A stretch of DNA of 64,000 nucleotides from Treponema saccharophilum DSM 2985. Lineage in GTDB: Bacteria > Spirochaetota > Spirochaetia > Treponematales > Treponemataceae. Shown piece after piece: positions 35,660 to 43,761 of this stretch (position 1 is its first letter; every line of letters starts with the position of its first letter). The notes beneath the pieces were generated by a model. The model saw nothing but the letters and a program-made list of their open reading frames with translations. It was not told the origin of the DNA and ran no database searches. Made by a program: the position numbers and the translations under genes. The stretch spans positions 1 to 64,000 of the forward strand of contig NZ_AGRW01000039.1 of the NCBI RefSeq assembly GCF_000255555.1, written 5' to 3'.

Positions 35660-37111
35660 TTACAGACCGAGCTTGATGATGAAGTACGAGCCGAGCGTGA
35701 TTTCGTCCTTGATTCCGTCGTACGCCGTGCCGTTGATTTTCTTTCCGTAGTCGCCCGTGTTGATTCTGTGGTACCAGGCGCCGCCGACAGACAGGCCGAC
35801 CCCGTTCATAATCCACCACGTCCAGCTTCCCTTCACGGACAGGAAATTCTCGCCAAGCTCAAACCCGTCGTTGTTGTCCAAATCGCGCCAGTAAAGACCG
35901 CCGTCAAGGTTCACCGTTCCGACGGGAAGCGTGTAGCCGATTGAGCTGACAGCGTAGAAGCCGTTCTCGACCTTGTTGCCGACAGTCTCGCCCTTGTAGT
36001 TCTTGTAGTGATAGACGCTTTCGCCGAACTGCTTGCTCTTGTCGTTCGTCTCGTTCTTATCTCCGGGAAGGACCTGCGAGTAGTTGAGGAACAGCTTAGC
36101 GCGGAGCTTCTCGCTGATTTTGTACTGAACGCGGGCATCGAACGCAAGCGCGGTGAATTCGTTCGCGCGGCCGCCGAATTTCGCGGAGCCGTCGGCAAAA
36201 TCGTTCGCGAACGTCACGCCGACCGTTCCCAAAAGCCTGTCGCGAAGAAGGCGCGGCTGGTAGAACGCCGCGACGACATTGTTTCCGAAGTGCGGGGACT
36301 TGTAGACAAGCTCAACGCTTCCGCTTCTGAATCCGTATCCAACGCGGAACTGCGGCTCGGGAACCCAGGAAACAGAGTTGTCGGCATCATCCTTGCCCCA
36401 GCTGCTGTTCGTCCATTCGATGGTCTTCGTCTTGTCGCTGCCAGGCTTGTAGTTCCCGACGAGGACAGCCGTCGCAAAAAGCCCGGTGTCGCCTTGCGAA
36501 TACTGGAACTGAACGTTCGTGCCCTGCCCCTCGACACCGTTGCCGAGCTGAGACGAGGACCAGCCGTACGAGCGGTCCCAGCGGACCGAGCCAGCCTCGT
36601 GGCCCAAATCGCTTTTTGTGAACGAAAGAATTTTCACGGGGTCAGTAACGAGGCCGTAATAGACGCCAAGCTCGTTGTCGGCATGGCAGTCGACAACCGC
36701 AATCTCGCCGAATTTATCGACGAGGCGCTCCTCCCCGCCCCTGAACCAGTGCCGCTCGTCAGCCGTTCCCGCGACGATTTTCGTGGATTCCGTGGGCTTG
36801 AACCAGCCGAAATAAGTGTCCAAATCCATGGAATGGATGACGCCGCCTTCCTGCGAAAACTTCGGCTTGAAGTTCAGCTCCAGCCCCGCGCGGTTGTCGC
36901 GCTCAAGCTTGAAGCGGAAATCCTCCGAAGCGTCTCCCCATTTGACGACCTTGCCGAGCTCGGTGCTCGTCCCGGAATTCCTCGACACGATGTCAGCGGC
37001 CGCAAACGGAAGTTTGAGCCCCATGTCCATCATAAACTTCGTCTCGGCAACCGCGTTCTGTGCCGAAAAAGCTCCCGCCGCGAGCAGAAGCCCAGCCACA
37101 CATTTTTTCAT
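35660..37111 (-). CDS. Predicted outer-membrane beta-barrel (porin-like)
   Basis: 483 aa. A signal peptide (MKKCVAGLLLAAGAFSAQNAVAE) is followed by alternating amphipathic strands with many aromatic ends (FRFKLERDNRAGLELNFKPKF, VELVYKSP, FYAVSSIGYTLPVG). It ends in a strand, LGSYFIIKLGL. No N-terminal plug domain or TonB box is seen, so passive diffusion is more likely than TonB transport. ATG 37111 has GGAGG six bases upstream; the longer frame to 37186 runs into the promoter. Divergent from the exported GH32 gene, with shared regulatory DNA, it is probably the oligosaccharide pore of this locus. Confidence 0.8.
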   Translation of the reverse strand: MKKCVAGLLLAAGAFSAQNAVAETKFMMDMGLKLPFAAADIVSRNSGTSTELGKVVKWGDASEDFRFKLERDNRAGLELNFKPKFSQEGGVIHSMDLDTYFGWFKPTESTKIVAGTADERHWFRGGEERLVDKFGEIAVVDCHADNELGVYYGLVTDPVKILSFTKSDLGHEAGSVRWDRSYGWSSSQLGNGVEGQGTNVQFQYSQGDTGLFATAVLVGNYKPGSDKTKTIEWTNSSWGKDDADNSVSWVPEPQFRVGYGFRSGSVELVYKSPHFGNNVVAAFYQPRLLRDRLLGTVGVTFANDFADGSAKFGGRANEFTALAFDARVQYKISEKLRAKLFLNYSQVLPGDKNETNDKSKQFGESVYHYKNYKGETVGNKVENGFYAVSSIGYTLPVGTVNLDGGLYWRDLDNNDGFELGENFLSVKGSWTWWIMNGVGLSVGGAWYHRINTGDYGKKINGTAYDGIKDEITLGSYFIIKLGL

Positions 37112-37165
37112 AGCTCCTCCTTTTTTTAGTGCATTTGTAACACTTAAAAATGCTATATATTTCAA

Positions 37166-37193
37166 AATGTAAACTGAATTTTTCATTTGTCAA
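37166..37193 (-). promoter_or_regulatory. Promoter of the barrel/SUMF1 operon
   Basis: On the minus strand TTGACA (37193-37188), a 16-base spacer and TACATT (37171-37166). Confidence 0.7.
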
Positions 37194-37211
37194 GCAAAAA
37201 TTTTTAATTAT

Positions 37212-37234
37212 GCATCAAAAAACGCATTTTTCAG
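37212..37234. promoter_or_regulatory. Shared motif GCATCAAAAAACGCATTTTT in the divergent fructan promoter region
   Basis: The same elements, GCATCAAAAAA and ACGCATTTTT, occur in the lacI promoter (38944-38980). GCATTTTTCAG recurs upstream of the importer promoter (34664-34674). Position between two divergent promoters and recurrence across the locus suggest a second operator type. Confidence 0.55.
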
Positions 37235-37272
37235 GGCAAAAAAAGTCGGCAAATAAAAAAATATCTTTTTTG

Positions 37273-37301
37273 TTGACAAATTACGTTGTCGCATTTATAA
37301 C
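37273..37301 (+). promoter_or_regulatory. Promoter of the exported GH32 gene
   Basis: TTGACA (37273-37278), a 17-base spacer and TATAAC (37296-37301). The leader is about 65 bases, ending in GGGG before the ATG. GACAA...TTGTC around 37275-37290 is a small inverted repeat overlapping the -35. Confidence 0.85.
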
Positions 37302-37373
37302 AAAAATCATGTGACAATTGCATAAAAAAGTCATGCAACAACAAATCAAAAAAGAACCAAAAAAGGGGGAATT

Positions 37374-38897
37374 ATGAAAAGGAATCTTTCAGGGATTGGA
37401 TGCGCCTGCGCGCTCGCGCTCCTCTCCGCCTGCGCCACGACAGAAGGAAGCGGAGACGCTTCGTCTTACACCGCCGTGGACTACGCGCTCTACCCAACGC
37501 CCGACGACGCGTTCGTCGCCGACGTGATGCCGATCGAGAACGAGGGGAAGCTGGAACTCTACTACCTTTACGAAACAGACCACAACATACAGGCGTACCA
37601 CCCTATTCACAAATTCTCCACGGAGGATTTCTATCAATACGAGGATTTAGGGCTCGCAGTGCCGTGCGGAACCGCAAAAGAGCCAGACGTCGCAATCGGG
37701 ACGGGAAGCGTGTTCAAGGCGCAGGACGGACTTTTCCACTGCTTCTACACGGGGCACAACGACAGCTTCGCCGCGCAGGGGAAACCGAAGGAATGCGTCC
37801 TTCACGCGGTGAGCAAAGACGGAATCAGCTGGGAGAAAAAATTCGGCGAGGTGCTTTACGCTCCCGAGGGATACTCGAACAGCGACTTCCGCGACCCGCA
37901 GGTATTCTGGAACGAAGACGACAAATGCTACTGGATGCTTGTCGCGACACGGGAAGAGGCGAACGGAGGAATCGTCGCGAAATTCACCTCGACGGACCTC
38001 ACGAACTGGACGTTCAAGGGGCCGCTTTATGCGCCGCACAAGCAGTACATGCTCGAATGCCCGGATTTGTTCAAGATGGGCGACAAATACTATCTCTTCT
38101 TCAGCTGGGACTGCGTGACATACTATGCCGTCGGAAAAACGATGAACGGACCGTTCACCGCTCCCAAAGACAACGTTCTTGACGGAACGAATTTCATCTT
38201 CTACGCGGCAAAGACGGCAGAGCTGAAAGGAAAGAGATACCTGTGCGGATGGCTCGGACGCTCCGAGGACAAAGGATACGACACGGGAAAATACCGCTGG
38301 GCAGGAAACATGCTCATCCATCAGCTCGTGCAGCACGAGGACGGCTCGCTCGGAGTCAAAATGCCCGAGACAATCGCGGAGCATTTCCCGGAGAACAAGG
38401 AGATTTCCGCCGGCGCGAGCGACGGAACGGTGGAAAAGAACGGCGCATCGTTCACGCTTCGCGCGAAGAAAGGCGAAAAAACAGCAGTCGATTTGGGAGA
38501 GAGAGCGGCAACAATGCTCCTTGAATGCGACGTGACAATCGGAAAGGACGGAATCGCCGGATTCGCGTTCGGAAACCCGCAGAAGAATTTCAAGAACTGG
38601 TACGCGCTCGCGCTTGACGCGAAGAGGAACTGCATCCACTACGAGGGCTACAAAATCGGAGGATTCGAGAGCATCGTCTCGTCCGATCCGCTCGCGCAGA
38701 CACGCTTCAGCTTCAAACCGGGCGAAAAGCACCACGTCACAGTCGTGGCGGAAAACGAAATTTTCATCGTGTACATCGACGACGCGAAAGTTCTGAGCAG
38801 CAGAATCTACAATTCTGTGAACGGAGCGCACATGGCGCTGTACACAACGGAGGCAGACGCGACATTTGAGAACATCAGCATAAAAACAACCCGCTAA
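37374..38897 (+). CDS. Exported GH32-family lipoprotein (fructanase-like)
   Basis: 507 aa. Lipoprotein signal with Cys20 (LLSACATTEG), then a GH32 propeller and a C-terminal beta-sandwich (about 370-505). FRDP with D174 and ECPDLF with acid/base E228 are intact. The usual NDPNG nucleophile motif is absent; D50 in FVADVMP is the best candidate at the equivalent place, so activity is likely but unproven. It would act outside the inner membrane on fructans, upstream of the importer. It is divergently transcribed from the barrel operon, and the LacI-type regulator and fructokinase follow in the same direction. Confidence 0.85.
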   Translation: MKRNLSGIGCACALALLSACATTEGSGDASSYTAVDYALYPTPDDAFVADVMPIENEGKLELYYLYETDHNIQAYHPIHKFSTEDFYQYEDLGLAVPCGTAKEPDVAIGTGSVFKAQDGLFHCFYTGHNDSFAAQGKPKECVLHAVSKDGISWEKKFGEVLYAPEGYSNSDFRDPQVFWNEDDKCYWMLVATREEANGGIVAKFTSTDLTNWTFKGPLYAPHKQYMLECPDLFKMGDKYYLFFSWDCVTYYAVGKTMNGPFTAPKDNVLDGTNFIFYAAKTAELKGKRYLCGWLGRSEDKGYDTGKYRWAGNMLIHQLVQHEDGSLGVKMPETIAEHFPENKEISAGASDGTVEKNGASFTLRAKKGEKTAVDLGERAATMLLECDVTIGKDGIAGFAFGNPQKNFKNWYALALDAKRNCIHYEGYKIGGFESIVSSDPLAQTRFSFKPGEKHHVTVVAENEIFIVYIDDAKVLSSRIYNSVNGAHMALYTTEADATFENISIKTTR

Positions 38898-38943
38898 AAA
38901 AAAAGAGAAAGCGCAGGACTGCCCGCCGAGGGCAATCCTGTGT

Positions 38944-38980
38944 GCATCAAAAAATTGTGCATTTGACGCATTTTTTGATG
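38944..38980. promoter_or_regulatory. Inverted-repeat operator at the lacI-type promoter
   Basis: Perfect 11-base arms CATCAAAAAAT (38945-38955) and ATTTTTTGATG (38970-38980) flank a 14-base centre. They cover the -35 of the regulator's own promoter (TTGACG 38963-38968, N17, TACATT 38986-38991). This suggests autoregulation. Confidence 0.7.
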
Positions 38981-38998
38981 TATGTTACATTTGACAAT

Positions 38999-40051
38999 AT
39001 GCCAAGACGAGTAACGATTCAAGATATAGCAGATGAAATGGGGCTTTCGCGCAACACGGTATCAAAAGCCATCAACAGCACGGGCATAATTGCCGAGTCG
39101 ACGAGGAGCGCGATACTCAAAAAAGCCGCGGAAATGGGCTACAAGCTCTTTGCGATTCAGCAGGCGGCGGAAACGGAAAACTCCGACCCGGAGAAAAAGG
39201 AGCTTGTCATCATCACCGGCTCTGCTTTGGGCGGCTCGCATTTTTCCGCAAGCATGCTCGACGAGATGCAGGGCGAAGCCTCGCACCTCGGCTACGGTTT
39301 TACGATGTACCGCGTCATGACGAAAGAAAGGGAGGAGCTGAAGCTTCCCGCGAATTTCGACACGAAGCGAGTGGCGGGAATTTTCTGCGTGGAGATGTTC
39401 GACACCGCATACAGCCACATGCTCTGCTCGCTGGGGCTTCCGATTGTCTTCATCGACACGGCGGTCATGTTCGAGGAAAAACCGCTCGCCGCAGACGTAC
39501 TTCTGATGGAAAACAGAAGCGGGATATACGCGCTCGTAAAGGAAATGGTCGCGCGCGGAAAAACGGAAATCGGCTTCATCGGAGAGAAACTGCACTGCAT
39601 GTCATTCTACGAGCGGTACGAAGCGTACATGGGCGCGCTCAGGCTCTTCAATCTGGAATTCAATCCGGAATGGTGCCTCACCGGCTCATCGCGCGGGCTT
39701 GATTATCCTCCGCATGACAGTTACCTCAATTATCTGGAGGAGAACATGACCAGCTGCAAGACCCTTCCCTCCGTCATTCTCTGCGCGAATGATTTCGTCG
39801 CGATGGATGTGATTCAGGTCCTCAAGAAAATGGGGATTTCCGTTCCGAACGGAATTTATCTATGCGGGTTCGACGACTCGCCGGAATCGAGGATAATCAC
39901 CCCGAACCTCACGACAATCCACATCAACGGAAAGTCGATGGGGCGGGCGGCGATTGACCTTCTTTTCTCACGGATAAAAAATCCGTCCGCGCCATTCCGC
40001 ACTATCTATATCGAAAGCAACATCGTTTACCGCGAATCGACAGAAAACTGA
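38999..40051 (+). CDS. LacI-family transcriptional regulator
   Basis: 350 aa. The N-terminal helix-turn-helix VTIQDIADEMGLSRNTVSKAIN (about 5-26) is followed by the hinge KAAEMGY and a periplasmic-binding-protein-like effector domain ending with the LacI ...TIHINGKSMGRAAIDLL segment. It probably controls the surrounding fructan/sucrose genes, sensing a sugar or sugar phosphate. ATG 38999 has no Shine-Dalgarno and lies seven bases after the predicted -10, so the message may be leaderless; ATG 38978 is the alternative but lies within the operator. The fructokinase gene follows after 15 bases. Confidence 0.92.
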   Translation: MPRRVTIQDIADEMGLSRNTVSKAINSTGIIAESTRSAILKKAAEMGYKLFAIQQAAETENSDPEKKELVIITGSALGGSHFSASMLDEMQGEASHLGYGFTMYRVMTKEREELKLPANFDTKRVAGIFCVEMFDTAYSHMLCSLGLPIVFIDTAVMFEEKPLAADVLLMENRSGIYALVKEMVARGKTEIGFIGEKLHCMSFYERYEAYMGALRLFNLEFNPEWCLTGSSRGLDYPPHDSYLNYLEENMTSCKTLPSVILCANDFVAMDVIQVLKKMGISVPNGIYLCGFDDSPESRIITPNLTTIHINGKSMGRAAIDLLFSRIKNPSAPFRTIYIESNIVYRESTEN

Positions 40052-40066
40052 CAGGACAAGAAAAAT

Positions 40067-41044
40067 ATGGAAAAGAAATTCGACGTTGTGGCGCTGGGCG
40101 AGATTCTGATTGATTTCACCTTCGCAGGAAAATCCGAGGCAGGAAAAAACATTTTTGAGGAAAATCCGGGCGGAGCGCCGGCAAACTGCGCGTGCGCCGT
40201 CTCAAAGCTCGGCGGAAAATCGGCATTCATCGGGATGACGGGCGAGGACTCGTTCGGGAAAGACCTGAAGAACGTACTTGAGGAGCTCGGCGTCAGCACG
40301 CAGGGAATGTGCACGACTGAAAAACAGCACACGACGCTCGCGTTCGTCACACTCGACGAGAGCGGAGAGCGGCATTTCTCATTCTGCAGGAATCCGGGCG
40401 CAGACACGCAGCTTTCCGTCTCCGATTTGAACAGGGAAATTCTTGAAAGCACGAAATTCCTCCACATCGGCTCGCTTTCGCTCACGGACGAACCGGCAAA
40501 ATCCGCAACGGAAGAAGCGGTCACCATCGTGAAAAAAGCGGGCGGACTCATTTCCTACGACCCGAACTACAGGGAAACGCTGTGGGGAAAAAGAACAGAT
40601 GCCGTCGAGACGATAAAAAGCATGATTCCGAAAGCCGACATCGTCAAAGTCTCGGAGGATGAACTCGCCCTGTTATATGGAAAGAACACGGCATATGAGG
40701 ACGGCGCGGCGCACATTCTTTCGTCGGGATGCACCCTCGTTCTCGTGACGCTCGGCTCGAAAGGCGTTTTCTATGCCGGAAAAACAAAAAACGGGGAACG
40801 CATCAGCGGAATAGTCGCGGCAAAAAAAGTGTCCGTCGTTGACACCACAGGCGCGGGAGACAGCTTCAACGGGGGGCTTTTGTACCGCCTTTCACGCGTG
40901 GCCGAGCCGCTCCTCCTCACAAAAGAAGGAATCGAGTCCGACCTCGCCTTCGCGAACACGGTCGCGGGACTGTGCGTCACAAAACGCGGCGCGATACCGG
41001 CGCTCCCCACCCTCGCCGAAGTCGAGCGATTCGCGCGGGGCTGA
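40067..41044 (+). CDS. PfkB-family fructokinase
   Basis: 325 aa ribokinase-like sugar kinase. Motifs: NPGGAPANCACAVSKLGG (33-50), SYDPNYRETLW (163-173) and the C-terminal DTTGAGDSFNGG, with catalytic base D265. Closest in pattern to ScrK-type fructokinases, giving fructose 6-phosphate from the fructose released by the two GH32 enzymes. It lies 15 bases after the LacI-type gene, so the two are co-transcribed. Confidence 0.92.
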   Translation: MEKKFDVVALGEILIDFTFAGKSEAGKNIFEENPGGAPANCACAVSKLGGKSAFIGMTGEDSFGKDLKNVLEELGVSTQGMCTTEKQHTTLAFVTLDESGERHFSFCRNPGADTQLSVSDLNREILESTKFLHIGSLSLTDEPAKSATEEAVTIVKKAGGLISYDPNYRETLWGKRTDAVETIKSMIPKADIVKVSEDELALLYGKNTAYEDGAAHILSSGCTLVLVTLGSKGVFYAGKTKNGERISGIVAAKKVSVVDTTGAGDSFNGGLLYRLSRVAEPLLLTKEGIESDLAFANTVAGLCVTKRGAIPALPTLAEVERFARG

Positions 41045-41290
41045 CATTCCTCCACAACGCAACGAAACGTATGCCCACAAAGCGGCGGCGCGCAGGCGAG
41101 GTCCTTTTCGCATACACCACTAAAATCAGGCTGAACGAAAAAATTCTTTACGTTCAGTTTGATTTTCAATGATTACGCTCTTAAAATTGAAATTATCAGA
41201 ATCGGCATTTTTCGGAAAAAACGGGACCGCGTAGTCTCGTTGATGCAGTTTTCCGCCGTGCCGGATATTTCAAAAACAGGAGCAATAAAA

Positions 41291-43507
41291 ATGGGCAGCA
41301 AAACGAGCCTGAAAATCAGGCATATTCTGCGCGGAACGGTGACAAGGCAGCTTTCGTGGAACATCGGACTTATTTCGGTAATTCTGCTTGGAGCCGCGCA
41401 ATTCTTCGTGCACAAAGAATTGGACAAGGGCTTCCAGAAAGTAAACGAAAACTACATACACTCCGTGGCGATGCAGTACGCGGCGAGCACCGAAAAAATC
41501 CTCGCGAGCGAATTCGCGACATGCACGTCGCTCAAAGTCTCGTTCGAGCTTTTCGACGAGCTTCCGCACGAAGACAGGCGCGCGTATTACGACGACCTCC
41601 TGAAAAAAACGCTCATAGCGAACCCGAACCTCGTCGACGCGTACACGTGCTGGGAGCCAGACGCGTTAGACGGGCTTGACCGGCAGTACGCGAACGCACC
41701 GCACCACGACGCGAGCGGGCGTTTCATCCCGTACTGGACGAACGACAACGGAAACATCAGCGTGACGGAGCTTACCGACTACGACGGCTCGTTCTGGTAC
41801 GAGAACCCGAAGAAAAGCCTCAAGGGAATCCTCATCGACCCCAACCCGTACGAAGTCGGCGGCAAGATGATTTACGTCTGCGGCGTCGCATTCCCCATAC
41901 ACGACAAGCGGGGAGATGCCGTCGGCACGGTCGGAATCGACATGTCGCTCCAGAAAATCATGGACATACTGAGCGGGGCAAAGGTATACGAAACGGGCTA
42001 CCTGACGCTCATTTCGGCGAACGGAACGATTGCGAGCGACAAGGACGAATCGGCGACGGGAAAAATCAGCGACGATTTCAAGGACGCGAAAAAATCGGAA
42101 CTGTTCAAGACATCGCGCGCGAGCATGAAGCCGTTCTCCGTCACGGAAAAGAAGGGCGGCGCGATGATGATGACGTATTACGTCCCGCTGAAAGTCGAGG
42201 GCGCGGACGAGATTTGGTTCCTCGGCGTAAACGCTCCGATAAAGGAAATCCAGGCTGACCAGAGATTCCTGACGAACGCGATTGCGATTATCTTCTCGAT
42301 TCTCGCGGCAGTCGTCGTCGGATTCATCATCGTCGTCGTCAAGTCGATAACGAAGCAGCTCAACAAGGGCGTCGAGGCGATGAGGAACATTGCGCAGGGC
42401 GACGGGGACTTGACCGTGCGCCTTGAGGCGAAAAGCGGGAACGAAATCGGGCAGATGTTCAACTATTTCAACAAGACGATGGAAAAAATCCAGACATCAA
42501 TCTCGCACGTCAAATCAAGCTCCGAGACGATGACGCAAATCGGGGAGACGCTCGCCAACAACATGAACGACACGGCGGCGGCGGCGAACGAGATTACGGC
42601 GAACATCGACTCCGTGAACAGGCAGGTCCAGCAGCAGGGGGAGAACGTGCGCGAGTCGTCGTCATCGGTCGAAGAAATTAACAAGACCGTCGACGCGCTC
42701 ATCGAGGACATCCACCTGCAGTCGTCGAGCGTCATCGAATCGTCGTCGGCAATCGAGGAGATGGTCGCGAACATCCGCTCCGTGACGAACATCCTCCTGA
42801 AAAACAACGAGTCGATTGAGCGCCTCGGAAAAGCCGCCGACGAGGGAAACAGAGTAATCGTGAAATCGGTCGAGGCGACGAACGGCGTACTCGAGCAGTC
42901 GAAGACGCTCCTTGAGGCAAGCAAGGTCATACAGAACATCGCGAGCCAGACGAACCTCCTTGCGATGAACGCGGCAATCGAGGCGGCGCACGCGGGAGAA
43001 GCCGGCAAGGGATTCAGCGTCGTCTCCGACGAAATCAGGAAACTCGCGGAGGACTCGAACAAGCAGGGCAAGGCGATAACGAGCAACCTCAAGCTCGTCA
43101 TGAATTCGATAAAGACAGTCGCGGAGGAAACGTCGCAGGTTCAGAGCAAGTTCAACGAGATTTACACGCTCACGCAGGACGTCTCGCGGCAGGAGCTTAC
43201 GATAAAGAGCGCGATGGAGGAGCAGAGCGAGGGCGGCGGGCAGGTCCTTGAGGCGATGAAGCAGATTAACGAGATAACGGAGAACGTCAGGAGCGGCGGC
43301 GACGGCATGAGGCGCGCGACAGACATCGTGAACGAGAAGATGTCGAACCTCAACCGGCTGACCGACGAGATTACCTCATCGATGCAGGAAATGGCGCTCG
43401 GAATCGAAAGCATCAACGAGTCGATGAATTCGTGCAACGATTTGACGCACCAAAATGCCGCATCAATCGACGACCTCGGGAAGGAAGTCAACAAATTCAA
43501 AGTCTAG
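41291..43507 (+). CDS. Methyl-accepting chemotaxis protein with dCache sensor
   Basis: 738 aa. Membrane helix 1 is at about 24-44. A periplasmic dCache-type ligand domain spans about 45-355 ([50 protein letters not shown]). Helix 2 is at about 370-395, then HAMP and a long coiled-coil signalling domain with the conserved hairpin tip [21 protein letters not shown]. Several Gln/Glu pairs suit methylation. dCache domains commonly bind amino acids or small acids; the ligand is unknown. The start at 41291 follows CAGGAG by eight bases. The gene stands alone after the fructan locus and is closed by the terminator at 43531. Confidence 0.95.
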   Translation: MGSKTSLKIRHILRGTVTRQLSWNIGLISVILLGAAQFFVHKELDKGFQKVNENYIHSVAMQYAASTEKILASEFATCTSLKVSFELFDELPHEDRRAYYDDLLKKTLIANPNLVDAYTCWEPDALDGLDRQYANAPHHDASGRFIPYWTNDNGNISVTELTDYDGSFWYENPKKSLKGILIDPNPYEVGGKMIYVCGVAFPIHDKRGDAVGTVGIDMSLQKIMDILSGAKVYETGYLTLISANGTIASDKDESATGKISDDFKDAKKSELFKTSRASMKPFSVTEKKGGAMMMTYYVPLKVEGADEIWFLGVNAPIKEIQADQRFLTNAIAIIFSILAAVVVGFIIVVVKSITKQLNKGVEAMRNIAQGDGDLTVRLEAKSGNEIGQMFNYFNKTMEKIQTSISHVKSSSETMTQIGETLANNMNDTAAAANEITANIDSVNRQVQQQGENVRESSSSVEEINKTVDALIEDIHLQSSSVIESSSAIEEMVANIRSVTNILLKNNESIERLGKAADEGNRVIVKSVEATNGVLEQSKTLLEASKVIQNIASQTNLLAMNAAIEAAHAGEAGKGFSVVSDEIRKLAEDSNKQGKAITSNLKLVMNSIKTVAEETSQVQSKFNEIYTLTQDVSRQELTIKSAMEEQSEGGGQVLEAMKQINEITENVRSGGDGMRRATDIVNEKMSNLNRLTDEITSSMQEMALGIESINESMNSCNDLTHQNAASIDDLGKEVNKFKV

Positions 43508-43530
43508 CGTTGCGCCGTCGCACCGAGCGC

Positions 43531-43563
43531 AATGCCGTCCGCTCTTGCGGGCGGCATTTTTTT
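43531..43563 (+). terminator. Terminator of the chemoreceptor gene
   Basis: The stem ATGCCGTCCGC/GCGGGCGGCAT, with one mismatch and a TCTT loop, is followed by T7. Confidence 0.88.
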
Positions 43564-43761
43564 CTGCCGCGTATTTTCGGAATTTGGGGCGAACATTCCC
43601 GAGTTTTCTGCTATGATACGCCGAAGAACGGCAGCTTTCAGCCAACGACGGTTTTTTGTTTTGAATCCCGAAAAACGGCTCTGCCTGAGAATGGGAAATT
43701 CCCCAGCAGTGCCCGGGCAGACGGGATTCTTTCTTGTTTTTTCCCACGGAGGGATGATTGA

